Source: JBFLYH01 sp964630235 (GTDB lineage: Bacteria; Oederibacteriota; JAAXVQ01; JAUVAV01). Taken from it: a stretch of 64,000 nt of DNA. Below the pieces are notes generated by a model. It was given only the letters and a program-made list of their open reading frames with translations. It was not told the origin of the DNA and searched no databases. Below, piece by piece: positions 17,855 to 25,581 of this stretch (position 1 is its first letter; each line of letters begins with the position of its first letter). Location: the NCBI GenBank assembly GCA_964630235.1, contig CAZVUO010000003.1, positions 62,001 through 126,000 of the forward strand, given 5' to 3'. Made by a program: the position numbers and the translations under genes.

Positions 17855-19741
17855 TTACACAGCCAGACTGCCTAATGTCCCTGCGGAGGGGATGGCAGCA
17901 GGCTCCTTGAGATAGACCGCCACAGTATACGGTAACAGGATCGGTTTGTCACCTTCGGGCATGCCCGCCGTAAAACCAGCACCGCTGCCGCCGAAGGAAA
18001 TTTCGCCCGCATCCAGAACCTTGCGCCAGGACCCTTCCGGAGCTTCGGCCGCCCACGCGACCGGCGCGGCGTTGAACCCCAGGCAAATCCAAACCTCCGA
18101 CGCCCCTTGCTGCCGCCGGCAGGTGATGATCCGTTCCGCTTCCCAATGCCGGACCTGGCAGCCGTCCTTGCCGGGAATACGCAACGCCGGGACGGTCCGG
18201 CGGAGATGCAGCAAGGCGCGGTAGAATGCCAGGAGCTGCGCGTGCTGGCCTTTGCACCGATCCTCCCAGCGGAGACGAGAGCGTTCGAAAGTTTCCAAGG
18301 CGCCCGGGTCAGGCGGCGGCCCCTGCCAGGCGAAATTCCGGAATTCCTCCTGGCGGCCGCGGCGCACGGCTTCCGCCAGCTTGGGATCGCTGTGATCAAC
18401 GAAATACAGGAAGGGCGCGGTTTCGCCGTACTCTTCGCCCATGAACAGCAGGGGCAGGCAGGGGGACAGGACCACGGTCGCGGCAAAAAGCTTGAGCGCG
18501 TCAAAAGACAGGAGGCGGGACGTTCGTTCCCCGTGAAGACGGTTTCCGGCCAGATCATGATTTTGTGCGGAGACCACCAGCCTGCCGGATTCGACCTGGG
18601 GCGTGAAATTCCCGTAGCGGCGGCCGCGGTAGCGGGAAAACTCGCCGCCGTAAACGAACCCTTCCCGGACCGCCTTGACCACCTGGGCCCAGTCGCCGTA
18701 ATCCTGGTAATACCCCTGGCGTTCGCCGGTCAGAAACGCGTGGATGGCGTGGTGAAGATCGTCGCACCAGCACGCGTCCAGGCCCAGGCCGTGGGTCGCG
18801 CGGGGTTGGATGACGCGTGCGTCGTTCAGGTCGCTTTCCGCGATGAGGTACCGGGGCCTGCCGTCGCGTCGGGAAAAGGACTCGACCGCCGCGGCCAGTT
18901 CCGCCAGGAACGGATTGGCGCTGTGATCGTGGATGGCCTGAATGGCGTCGAGGCGCAGGGCATCCAGGTGGTAGTGCCCGAACCAATGGACGGCATTGGC
19001 GATGAAATAATTCCGCACCTCATCGCTGGCCGGTCCGTCAAAATTCATCGCCGCGCCCCAGGGCGTCTGGTGACGGTCGGAGAAATAAGGCCCGAATTCG
19101 GCAAGGTGGTTGCCTTCCGGCCCGAGATGGTTGTAAACCACGTCCAAAATAACCGCAAGCCCGCGCCGGTGGCAGGCGTTGACCAGTTCCTTAAGCCCCA
19201 GAGGGCCGCCGTACGAGGCCTGCACCGCGAAAGGAAAAACACCGTCATAACCCCAGTTGCGCGTGCCGGGGAAAGCCGCGACCGGCATGATTTCCACCGC
19301 GGTCACGCCCAGATCGGCCAGGTCGTTCAGGCGCGCGATGACGTCCTTAAAAGACCCGTCGCGGGAAAACGCGCCGACATGCAGCTCGTAGATCAGGTAC
19401 TCCTCGAGCGGCAGACCACGCCAGTCCTGGTCCTCCCAGGCGAACCGCCGGTGATCCACAATTTCGGAAGGGCCATGAACGCCCTCAGGTTGGCTGTGCG
19501 AGGCGGGGTCCGCGCGCTGCACGCGGCTGTTCAAGCGGAAAGCGTACCGCTGTCCGTCCCCGAGGTCTGGAACGGTTTTGCGCCAGTACCCCGGGCGCAG
19601 AGGCTGCATGGGCAGGGTTTGAACCGTGGTCCCCAGCAACAGGAGGTCGGCCTGCTGAACGCGGGGCGCCCAAAGCGTGAAGGTGCAGCGTCCATCATCT
19701 AAAAGACAGGGCCCGATCTCCACCCGTAGCTCCCCTGGCAT
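17855..19741 (-). CDS. treZ: Malto-oligosyltrehalose trehalohydrolase
   Basis: Releases trehalose from maltooligosyl-trehalose; cytoplasmic GH13 enzyme of 628 residues. An N-terminal CBM48-like early-set domain (about 1-90, FTLWAPRVQQADLLL) precedes the TIM barrel with IYELHVGAFSRDGSF, DVVYNHLGPEGN, nucleophile region LDALRLDAIQAI, acid/base region YLIAESDLNDARV and SAQNHDLAGNR. These are the signatures that separate TreZ from glycogen-branching enzymes. The partner TreY synthase is not in the window, so it should be encoded elsewhere. It is the first gene of the TreZ-GH57-Ste24 series on the minus strand. Confidence 0.95.
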   Translation of the reverse strand: MPGELRVEIGPCLLDDGRCTFTLWAPRVQQADLLLLGTTVQTLPMQPLRPGYWRKTVPDLGDGQRYAFRLNSRVQRADPASHSQPEGVHGPSEIVDHRRFAWEDQDWRGLPLEEYLIYELHVGAFSRDGSFKDVIARLNDLADLGVTAVEIMPVAAFPGTRNWGYDGVFPFAVQASYGGPLGLKELVNACHRRGLAVILDVVYNHLGPEGNHLAEFGPYFSDRHQTPWGAAMNFDGPASDEVRNYFIANAVHWFGHYHLDALRLDAIQAIHDHSANPFLAELAAAVESFSRRDGRPRYLIAESDLNDARVIQPRATHGLGLDACWCDDLHHAIHAFLTGERQGYYQDYGDWAQVVKAVREGFVYGGEFSRYRGRRYGNFTPQVESGRLVVSAQNHDLAGNRLHGERTSRLLSFDALKLFAATVVLSPCLPLLFMGEEYGETAPFLYFVDHSDPKLAEAVRRGRQEEFRNFAWQGPPPDPGALETFERSRLRWEDRCKGQHAQLLAFYRALLHLRRTVPALRIPGKDGCQVRHWEAERIITCRRQQGASEVWICLGFNAAPVAWAAEAPEGSWRKVLDAGEISFGGSGAGFTAGMPEGDKPILLPYTVAVYLKEPAAIPSAGTLGSLAV

Positions 19742-20522
19742 GTTGTCGGATTCGGGAATGCCAAAAAATCAATTTGGAGCAGGTCGTTGGCATGGATGCC
19801 CGGCGCAGGTTCAAGAACACGTTCGCCAAACAGACCGGCACCTCACTCTTTTACAAGCCGATGCTCCCCCGGCCAGCTGGACGTTCGAGATCACGGCCTG
19901 CTTTCGTTTCTATTATATGCCATGCAGCTCGGGAAAAAAAGCCCCGAGCGTTCCCGGATCTGCCGCCGGACATGCCAAGCCTGCTCCGGGCCTTTATCGC
20001 AGAACACCACGCCGAAAAACCCGCGCGCATGATTGCCGGCGTTTCGTTTCTCCGCAACCTCATGCTCTCTAGATTTTCCACCTACGGCGCTTTCCCAGAT
20101 GCCCCAGCAGCCGCCGGAATCAGTGGAGCCCCCAGGCATCCCCGCGGGTCCAATGACCAGGAAGCAGGGACACGGGGCAAGTCCACGGGCGCCTATATAG
20201 GCCAATCCGTCCTGGACTCCCTCCCCCCGCCTATTATCCCGAAAATCCATCCCCTGCCCGACGACCCCGCGGAGGGATTGATTTCAAAATATCTTTTTCC
20301 GCCGATTTCAGTGTACAATGAGCGGCCTTATCCGGGGAACGGCGAAGCACCTCTTCCGCCTGCCCGCGGATAACCTGGCCAGTCCGGTCACGGCTATGCC
20401 GGAGGGGCATGCCCCGGAGCCAAATTCCCGCAAGCAGGCCTCCCAAGGGAAGTTCGGCGCGGGGATCGCACAAAACAAAGGCGCCGCAACCCGCGGGCCG
20501 CCGAAAGCGAGGAGAAGGGACG
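19742..20522. other. Long intergenic region without a convincing gene
   Basis: This gap of about 780 bp lies between the divergent treZ and DUF368 genes. Short frames exist on both strands but none has family-like sequence, a ribosome site or codon use like the neighbours. Bases 20318-20520, just before the DUF368 start, are GC-rich with short self-complementary stretches (ATGCC-GGAGG-GGCAT around 20396-20410) and may be a leader RNA. I could not match it to a known riboswitch. Confidence 0.5.
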
Positions 20523-21527
20523 ATGCTGGAATACATCAAACATTTTTTCCAAGGCGTGGTTATCGGCGTGGCAAACATCATTCCCGGGGTTTCCGGAGGA
20601 ACCATGGCCCTGGTACTGGGCATTTATGAAAGGCTGATCGGCGCCCTTCACGCCATTTCGGCGCGGACCGCGGTTGCCGCGCTTGGGCTGCTGCGCTTCA
20701 AACCCGGGTGCTGGCGGGAATTCGCCTTGGAACTGCGCCGCATTGACGCCGTTTTTCTGGTCCTGCTCGGCGCGGGAGCCATGACCGCAATCGTGGCCCT
20801 GGCGAACTTGATGACCTACTTGCTGCGCGTCCATCATGATCCGACCTATGGGTTCTTCCTCGGGTTGGTGGCCGTTTCCGCCTGGGTGCCTTATCAATTG
20901 ATCCGCAAAAAAAACCTGGCTTGCTTATTGATCGGACTGGTGGCCGTGATCGGCGTGGCAGCCCTGTCGCAGAGCATGGGCGGCGAGGCGTTGCTCAAGA
21001 AGGAGCAGACCCGGCATGCCATCCAGCTGGACCAGGACCAAGGCGGCCAGGCCGCGGCCGGATCGCAAAGCCCCGCACGCCTGTTGTTCCTCTTCGCGGC
21101 CGGCGCCCTGGCCATCTCCGCCATGATCCTGCCCGGCATCAGCGGCTCTTTTTTGCTGCTCCTCATGGGGACCTATTTTGAAATCCTCAAGGCCATCGTT
21201 TACCGTGATCTTGTCGTGCTCGCGGTTTTTGCCCTGGGATGCGTCACCGGGTTGCTGGCGTTCACCCGGCTCTTGGATCTCCTGCTCAAAAAGTGGCACG
21301 ACCTGACCATGGCGTTTTTGCTCGGGCTGGTACTGGGTTCGCTGTGGGCGATCTGGCCGTTCCGGGAGAGCGTACAAGTGGGCGAAAAGACCGTTTACCT
21401 GGGTAACCAATGGCCCGCGGCTTTCGGCGCCAATGAAGCGCTGACGCTGCTGGCCGCGTTGCTGGGCGGGACGCTGGTGGCGATTTTTATCTGGTACGAG
21501 GCCCGGCATCCTGCCGCCGGCCGGTAA
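20523..21527 (+). CDS. DUF368 family membrane protein (PopT-type polyprenyl-phosphate translocase)
   Basis: Inner-membrane protein of 334 residues from ATG 20523, with AGGAGAAGGG 4-13 nt upstream. Family signatures are FFQGVVIGVANIIPGVSGGT (residues 8-27) and its internal repeat ILPGISGSFLLLLMGTYFEI in the second half, consistent with an inverted-repeat fold of about 8-10 helices. DUF368 proteins have been shown in other bacteria to recycle undecaprenyl phosphate across the membrane for cell-wall synthesis; that function is inferred here from family. A hydrophilic segment (about 155-185, Gln/Lys-rich) separates the two halves. It is monocistronic. Confidence 0.92.
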   Translation: MLEYIKHFFQGVVIGVANIIPGVSGGTMALVLGIYERLIGALHAISARTAVAALGLLRFKPGCWREFALELRRIDAVFLVLLGAGAMTAIVALANLMTYLLRVHHDPTYGFFLGLVAVSAWVPYQLIRKKNLACLLIGLVAVIGVAALSQSMGGEALLKKEQTRHAIQLDQDQGGQAAAGSQSPARLLFLFAAGALAISAMILPGISGSFLLLLMGTYFEILKAIVYRDLVVLAVFALGCVTGLLAFTRLLDLLLKKWHDLTMAFLLGLVLGSLWAIWPFRESVQVGEKTVYLGNQWPAAFGANEALTLLAALLGGTLVAIFIWYEARHPAAGR

Positions 21528-21684
21528 ACATCTCCTGCCCAGCAAGCGCCCGCCATCCAGCCCGCGGCAACGGCGGACGGTTTCCGTGCCGCGCAGGCCA
21601 CGATTCCCAGGCAGAGCCTGTTCATGTTACCAGGGCAAACGGATGGCAATGGAGGGGGTCAACGTTTGCCCGTGACCGGCGTAT

Positions 21685-21717
21685 AAAAAAGGGCGGCCGA
21701 ACAGTTTCGGCCGCCCC
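21685..21717 (-). terminator. Terminator of ferritin gene
   Basis: On the minus strand GGGCGGCCGAAACTGTTCGG closes with CCGCCC and runs into TTTTTT. It lies 16 bp past the ferritin stop. Confidence 0.9.
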
Positions 21718-21732
21718 GGAAAATCCTTCTTG

Positions 21733-22221
21733 TTACTCTCTTTTTCCCAACCGATGGTCCAGCTGGTACAGGCCGCCGGTCGAATCCTTGACCTTTCTCA
21801 AAATTTCGACGACCTGGCTGGTCTGTGCTTCTTCCTCGACCTGTTCCTTCACGAACCACTGGAGAAATATTTCCGCGGCGTGATCTTTCTCGGCGCGGGC
21901 CAGTTCGATGAATTTATTGTAGATGGCCGTGACTTTCTGTTCATGCTTCAAGGCTTCCTCGAAAGCAGCCAGCGGCGAGGCAAATGTCGCCGGCACCTCG
22001 GCCAGAGGCTTTAAAACCACCTGGCCCTGGCGTTCCAGGATGTACTCGAAATTTTTCATGGCGTGGGTCCGTTCCTCCTCAGTCTGCTTGCGCATCCATT
22101 TCGCAAACCCCGGCAGATTTTCCGACTCGAAATACGCCACCATGGAAAGGTAGAGATAAGAAGCGTACAGCTCGTCGTTGATCCGCTGGTTGAATTCAGC
22201 CTGCATTTTTTCGCTTAACAT
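21733..22221 (-). CDS. ftnA: Bacterial non-haem ferritin
   Basis: Iron-storage protein of 162 residues forming a 24-subunit shell in the cytoplasm. The ferroxidase-centre ligands fall at exactly the E. coli FtnA positions: Glu17, Glu50, His53, Glu94 and Gln127, with Tyr24 nearby. The four-helix pattern and the C-terminal helix E region are present. A GGAGGAG ribosome site precedes ATG 22221, and a strong terminator ends the gene, so it is monocistronic. No Fur-box-like sequence was recognised upstream by eye. Confidence 0.96.
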   Translation of the reverse strand: MLSEKMQAEFNQRINDELYASYLYLSMVAYFESENLPGFAKWMRKQTEEERTHAMKNFEYILERQGQVVLKPLAEVPATFASPLAAFEEALKHEQKVTAIYNKFIELARAEKDHAAEIFLQWFVKEQVEEEAQTSQVVEILRKVKDSTGGLYQLDHRLGKRE

Positions 22222-22365
22222 ATTCCGTCTCCTCCAATCGTTTTCAGGTCCGCGAGGACCGCAGATGCACGAGTATGCCGAAACGCGGGGTTTTTAGCAA
22301 CCGGAAACTGCAATACCGATCCCCGCGCACCTCCCCTGGTTCTCGCCCAGCCCATACGATAACAG

Positions 22366-22414
22366 CCAATAATAAAAATACCCGCCCGATAAAGGCGGGT
22401 ATTTTTATTATTGG
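22366..22414 (-). terminator. 21-bp perfect hairpin ending the tRNA-Asn transcript
   Basis: The arms at 22366-22386 and 22394-22414 are exact complements, with a 7-nt loop. On the minus strand the first arm begins with the CCA end of the tRNA, so the hairpin overlaps the mature 3' end. The second arm carries the T-rich run. It may also end transcripts from the other direction. Confidence 0.8.
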
Positions 22415-22486
22415 CTCCTCGGGCTGGGCTCGAACCAGCAACCTAGCGGTTAACAGCCGCTCGCTCCACCATTGAGCTACCGAGGA
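22412..22486 (-). tRNA. tRNA-Asn (anticodon GTT)
   Basis: The minus strand folds as a cloverleaf: acceptor TCCTCGG/CCGAGGA, D-arm AGCTCAATGGTGGAGC, anticodon stem AGCGG/CCGCT with loop CTGTTAA (GTT), T-arm CTGG-TTCGAGC-CCAG, discriminator G and encoded CCA. The gene is intact. Its 5' half is duplicated 228 bp upstream. Confidence 0.96.
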
Positions 22487-22569
22487 ATGGTGTTCAGTTT
22501 AATTCGATTGTCGCTTTCACAAATCGAAAGCGCGGGCTGGGCTCGCCCCAAAGCCCTTCGGGCTTTCCC
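22439..22569 (-). repeat. 131-bp direct repeat, copy 1 (tRNA 5' half plus upstream DNA)
   Basis: Identical at every base to 22667-22797. It covers the D and anticodon arms of the intact tRNA and about 83 bp of upstream flank, which ends in a GCCCTTCGGGC-type hairpin and a GCGGGCTGGGCTCGCCC block resembling the tRNA T-arm region. Confidence 0.92.
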
Positions 22570-22666
22570 TAGGGGGCATTGCCCCCTAAGGGCGCTCGAA
22601 AAAGCCTCGCTGTCACCCCTATCTAATGGGGGAGTCTCTCCCCCATGCCCCCAGGGGCTTTCGCCC

Positions 22667-22714
22667 CAACCTAGCGGTTAACAGCCGCTCGCTCCACCAT
22701 TGAGCTACCGAGGA
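22667..22714 (-). pseudogene. Truncated tRNA-Asn copy (5' half only)
   Basis: The acceptor 5' strand, D-arm and anticodon arm are identical to the intact tRNA. After the anticodon stem the sequence changes to GGGGCGAAAGCCCC hairpins instead of the T-arm. A CGAGCCCAGCCCG stretch that resembles the missing T-arm 3' side occurs about 130 nt later on the minus strand (around 22535-22547). A functional tRNA is not expected unless the intervening DNA is removed from the RNA. Confidence 0.8.
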
Positions 22715-22797
22715 ATGGTGTTCAGTTTAATTCGATTGTCGCTTTCACAAATCGAAAGCGCGGGCTGGGCTCGCCCCAAAGCCCTTCGGGCTTTCCC
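22667..22797 (-). repeat. 131-bp direct repeat, copy 2
   Basis: Exact copy of 22439-22569, offset by 228 bp. The sequence between the copies is unrelated and dominated by short perfect hairpins such as GGGGGAG/CTCCCCC near 22628-22645. Confidence 0.92.
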
Positions 22798-23013
22798 CGG
22801 GCCCGGGATAAAACCCGGGGCTCCCTCCCTCCGCATACCAATCCTTCAATCCTCTCCCCGGTCCAATGACCGGGGCTTCCTGCGGAGGGATTAAGCTACC
22901 GAGGAAAAAAGCAAGGTCAATTTTCACAGCCTAGGCAAAGGAGTAACTACTATAATTAAATTCCTGCATATTTCAAGAAAAAAATCCAATCCCACCCTTG
23001 CTTGCATACAAAT
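22798..23013 (-). other. Third tRNA-like 5' end and AT-rich spacer
   Basis: CCTCGGTAGCTTAA (minus strand, 22892-22905) copies the first 14 tRNA bases with one change, then gives way to hairpin-rich sequence (GCCCCGGTCATTGGACCGGG; CCCGGGTTTTATCCCGGG). It looks like an older, more decayed unit of the same repeat family. Bases 22930-23013 are AT-rich with nothing recognisable. Confidence 0.6.
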
Positions 23014-23042
23014 AAAAAAAAACGGCCCTTGCGGGCCGTTTT
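23014..23042 (-). terminator. Terminator of cspA
   Basis: AAAACGGCCCGCAAGGGCCGTTTT followed by a run of T on the minus strand, about 40 bp past the cspA stop. Confidence 0.88.
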
Positions 23043-23083
23043 CATTATTTTAGATTGGACGGACAGCTTGTCCGGCGGCAGTC

Positions 23084-23290
23084 TTAGCCGATTTTAGTGA
23101 CGTTGGCTGCCTGGGGGCCTTTGGGGCCGTCAATGATGTCGAACTCAACCGCATCACCTTCGTTCAGATTCTTGAACCCTTCCCCCTTGATGGCCGAAAA
23201 ATGAACAAATACGTCCTTGCCACCCTCCCTTTCGATGAAACCAAAACCCTTCGAGCTGTTGAACCACTTAACTTTTCCTTGCACTGCCAT
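23084..23290 (-). CDS. cspA: Cold-shock-domain protein
   Basis: Single OB-fold RNA/DNA-binding protein of 68 residues, normal for the CspA family. It contains RNP1 KGFGFIE (14-20) and RNP2 VFVHF (27-31), with the start MAVQGKVKWFNSSKGFGFIE. An AGGAGG ribosome site lies 9 nt before the ATG. Its own promoter and terminator make it monocistronic. The roughly 60-nt leader is short compared with cold-inducible E. coli cspA, so which stress induces it cannot be stated. Confidence 0.96.
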   Translation of the reverse strand: MAVQGKVKWFNSSKGFGFIEREGGKDVFVHFSAIKGEGFKNLNEGDAVEFDIIDGPKGPQAANVTKIG

Positions 23291-23356
23291 GAATTTCGTT
23301 CCTCCTGATTGATGTAACTTACGGGTCCGGGTTTATTCCACCCAAACCTAGTATGA

Positions 23357-23385
23357 ACCATACGCCAGTTTGCTCACTCTGTCAA
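23357..23385 (-). promoter_or_regulatory. Sigma-70 promoter of cspA
   Basis: Minus strand TTGACA (23380-23385), a 17-bp spacer and TATGGT (23357-23362). The -35 is perfect and the -10 matches four of six bases. Predicted leader is about 60 nt. Confidence 0.7.
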
Positions 23386-23538
23386 ATCTTGTTTTAGCTG
23401 TTTTCGCCATTTTTTTATCCCGGTTTTGAAGGCCGGCTGGAATTTTCTATTCCCTTTCCTCCCTAAAAGTGCTATAAGGCAATAAGTGTTACCTCGAGAT
23501 TTTTCCAACGAGAAAAATTCAAGGAGGTAATTAAGCAT

Positions 23539-24018
23539 ATGCCAGCCGCAAAAAAGAAGCCTAAAAAGGTCAAACCGAAAACCAAGAAAAAAGCCGTTAA
23601 AAAAGCCAAAAAAAAGATTGTCTCCAAAACCAAGAAAACCATTAAAAAATCAGTAAAAAAAACGAAACGCCCGGTAAAAAAAACCGCACGCAAACCGGTT
23701 AAAAAATCAGTAAAAAAAACCTCGCCCGCGCCAGCCCCATCCGCTCCCACCTGGCATCTGCCCCGCGAGGGTGAAGCCCTGGTAGGGGTTGTCGAGGACT
23801 ATCTCAGCCATTTGGAAGTCATTTTAACCACCCTGAAAACCCCCCTGGCTGTGGGGGACATGGTGTCCATCCGCGGCTTTACCACCAACACCGAACAAAT
23901 CGTCCGCTCCATCCAGATCGAACATGCGCCGGTCACCCAGGCAGCGTCTGGCCAGGCCGTGGGCATCAAGGTGGATGAAAAGGTCAGGAAGAACGACCAT
24001 ATTTTCAAAAAAGCCTAA
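23539..24018 (+). CDS. Histone-H1-like lysine tail fused to EF-Tu-domain-2-like barrel
   Basis: 159 residues, GGAGGT ribosome site. Residues 4-62 are almost only Lys, Ala, Thr, Val, Ser and Pro in repeats such as VKKTxRKPVKKSVKK, like bacterial histone-H1 tails (Hc1, AlgP). A short Pro/Ala linker leads into 78-158, which resembles the small stand-alone 'translation elongation factor-like' proteins: GVVEDYLSHLEVILTTLKTP, then VGDMVSIRGFTTNTEQIVRS and AVGIKVDEKVRKNDHIFKK. That fold is a beta-barrel similar to EF-Tu domain 2. I infer nucleic-acid or ribosome association. It is divergent from cspA and ended by its own terminator. The function of the barrel family is unknown. Confidence 0.8.
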   Translation: MPAAKKKPKKVKPKTKKKAVKKAKKKIVSKTKKTIKKSVKKTKRPVKKTARKPVKKSVKKTSPAPAPSAPTWHLPREGEALVGVVEDYLSHLEVILTTLKTPLAVGDMVSIRGFTTNTEQIVRSIQIEHAPVTQAASGQAVGIKVDEKVRKNDHIFKKA

Positions 24019-24033
24019 ACGCCTGATCCCATT

Positions 24034-24070
24034 AAAAAAAGCCCCGCCGGGTTATGGCGGGGCTTTTTTT
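24034..24070 (+). terminator. Bidirectional terminator
   Basis: TAAAAAAAGCCCCGCCGGG and GGCGGGGCTTTTTTT arms; it serves the H1-like gene on the plus strand and, by symmetry, the convergent hdr operon whose last gene ends at 24087. Confidence 0.9.
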
Positions 24071-24086
24071 ATCTGCCTGCCATGCA

Positions 24087-25052
24087 TTATGCTCCCAACA
24101 GTTCGGACAAATCGCTGACCTCCACGCCTTTCCCAGCCGCGGCCTTGCGCAGGTTGTGCAGGCAGATCGGACACATGGCAGCAATGGATTTGCAGCCGGT
24201 CTGAACCAGCTGCTCAATGCGGGCCCTGGCCACGGTCTCGGCCTTGCGGGGGAAGAGGGACTCGAGCGGGCCGCCGCAGCAATAGGTCGCAGCCCGGGAG
24301 TTGTCATGCACCACTTCGCGGCAGCGGGCCTGGTCCAGCAGCTGTCTGGGCGGCTCGACGATGCCTAGCACCCGGGCATAGAGGCAGGAATCATGCAACG
24401 CCACGGCCCGGTTTAAAGTTCCGGCCACCGCTTCCCTGCTCCTCGCCGCACTCTCTGCCAGCACCTCCAGGTAGTTCTTCACCTCAAGCGAATAACCGGG
24501 GCAATAATGGGGATAGACTTCGCGCAGCATGTCGGTGGTATGCGGGTCAACGGTGATCACGCGCTTGACACCCTGGGACTGGAGCAGGTTCCAAACCTTC
24601 AGCGCATGGTCTCGAAACCCGCTCTCCACTCCCAGGTCGTGCAGCAACGCGCCGGAGTAAAGCTCCTTTTCATACAGATAACCGAACGGCACTTTGGCCT
24701 GGAGCAACCGCTTCGCGATGGCGGCCAGCCGGCTGTCATAGGCCCTCTGCTCCCGACCGGACGGCCAAGTCATGAATGTGGACACGTTCAGCAGGCGGTT
24801 GACCCAGCGGCCGAGTCCCATGAAGCGTGTGAGATGAATTTTCTCCGCCAGGGCCAGGCCCGCCTCCAGGGAAGCCAGGGCCGGCATCATCTGATACATA
24901 TGCCCAGTGTACAGGACGGTCTCCCCGCCCCTCGGCAGATTCAGCCCCCTGGCCCAGGCCGTGAGGCGCCGGCCGGAAAGCGGCATGACGCTGTCCCGCA
25001 GGCGGAGGTTGTCCGCCAGGATGCCCAGGATATGCTTTCTTGGAAGGGTCAT
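24087..25052 (-). CDS. HdrB-like CCG-domain protein
   Basis: Heterodisulfide-reductase subunit-B-like protein, 321 residues from ATG 25052, which overlaps the preceding stop as ATGA. The second CCG half is intact: HDSCLYAR, YCCGGPLES and CPICLHNL, the cysteine set that binds a non-cubane Fe-S cluster in HdrB. The first half keeps the spacing but lost its cysteines: the usual TGCxYQ is TGHMYQ and the expected CCG is YSG. It therefore probably carries one cluster only. As last gene of the operon it would be the substrate-side subunit with HdrC. Substrate unknown; disulfides or persulfides are suggested by the TusA/DsrE2 neighbours. Confidence 0.85.
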   Translation of the reverse strand: MTLPRKHILGILADNLRLRDSVMPLSGRRLTAWARGLNLPRGGETVLYTGHMYQMMPALASLEAGLALAEKIHLTRFMGLGRWVNRLLNVSTFMTWPSGREQRAYDSRLAAIAKRLLQAKVPFGYLYEKELYSGALLHDLGVESGFRDHALKVWNLLQSQGVKRVITVDPHTTDMLREVYPHYCPGYSLEVKNYLEVLAESAARSREAVAGTLNRAVALHDSCLYARVLGIVEPPRQLLDQARCREVVHDNSRAATYCCGGPLESLFPRKAETVARARIEQLVQTGCKSIAAMCPICLHNLRKAAAGKGVEVSDLSELLGA

Positions 25053-25348
25053 AATCCGTCCTTGCGGTTGAAATACGCCCGCAGCGCCCGCACATTGCCC
25101 GCGATTTTGACCTGTGACGGGCAGTTGACTTCGCACATACGGCACAGCAGGCAGGAAAAAACCGTTTCCGCGTGCTGGCCGAGCTTCTCCTCCAGGCCCA
25201 GCTGGGCATAGCGGAACATTTCACGCGGCAGATTCGTCAGCTCCATGGGACACAAGGCCGTGCAGGCGCCGCAGTTCAAGCACGGCGAAGCGTCGAACTC
25301 GCCGGTGGCGTCTAAAGTTTTGAGAAAGTCCGCGTTGACCCGGCTCAC
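25049..25348 (-). CDS. HdrC-like 4Fe-4S protein
   Basis: 99 residues from GTG 25348, chosen because it forms a GTGA overlap with the stop of the winged-helix gene and lies just before the conserved part; a longer ATG version would run far into the neighbour. Two [4Fe-4S] motifs are visible: CLNCGACTALCP (23-34) and CLLCRMCEVNCP (66-77). Length and layout fit HdrC, which passes electrons from HdrA to HdrB. It overlaps the HdrB-like gene by four bases. Confidence 0.88.
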   Translation of the reverse strand: MSRVNADFLKTLDATGEFDASPCLNCGACTALCPMELTNLPREMFRYAQLGLEEKLGQHAETVFSCLLCRMCEVNCPSQVKIAGNVRALRAYFNRKDGL

Positions 25349-25581
25349 GACTTGTCCTTGGGAATCAGGGTGTAGGCGAAATAACCTTCGGTATTGGGCC
25401 GGCCGGTTTCGGCGATCAATCCGTACCGGCGCATGGCCATCATCCACAGCACCACGTCCTCCGAGGGCGCGGCCAGGGCCTGGGCGACCTGGGGTATGGT
25501 TTTCGGACCTGCCTGCAGTAGCCGCAGAATTTCGCCGCGCCTGAGCATTTCATCGCGCATGACCGCCCGCGTGTTTCTCAT
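25345..25581 (-). CDS. Small winged-helix protein in the hdr operon
   Basis: 78 residues with a helix-turn-helix-like core: RRGEILRLLQAGPKTIPQVA, then APSEDVVLWMMAMRRYGLIA, and a basic wing region ending in YTLIPKDKS. This is the pattern of small DNA-binding winged helices (MarR/ArsR-like core without effector domain). It overlaps both neighbours by four bases, so it is made together with the Hdr subunits. It may be a local regulator or, as its tight coupling suggests, a structural or assembly partner. No DNA target is recognised. Confidence 0.7.
   Translation of the reverse strand: MRNTRAVMRDEMLRRGEILRLLQAGPKTIPQVAQALAAPSEDVVLWMMAMRRYGLIAETGRPNTEGYFAYTLIPKDKS

Noticed and set aside
19774..20373. 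199-codon plus-strand frame in the treZ-DUF368 gap
   Set aside because: No ribosome site, low-complexity Pro/Arg/Ala translation and no resemblance to any family.
22439..22797. Direct repeats considered as CRISPR or transposon ends
   Set aside because: Only two exact copies of 131 bp containing tRNA sequence; no spacers of regular length, no cas or transposase gene.
22472..22894. Two short frames that begin with the same 33 residues
   Set aside because: They only translate the tRNA-linked 131-bp repeat on its antisense strand.
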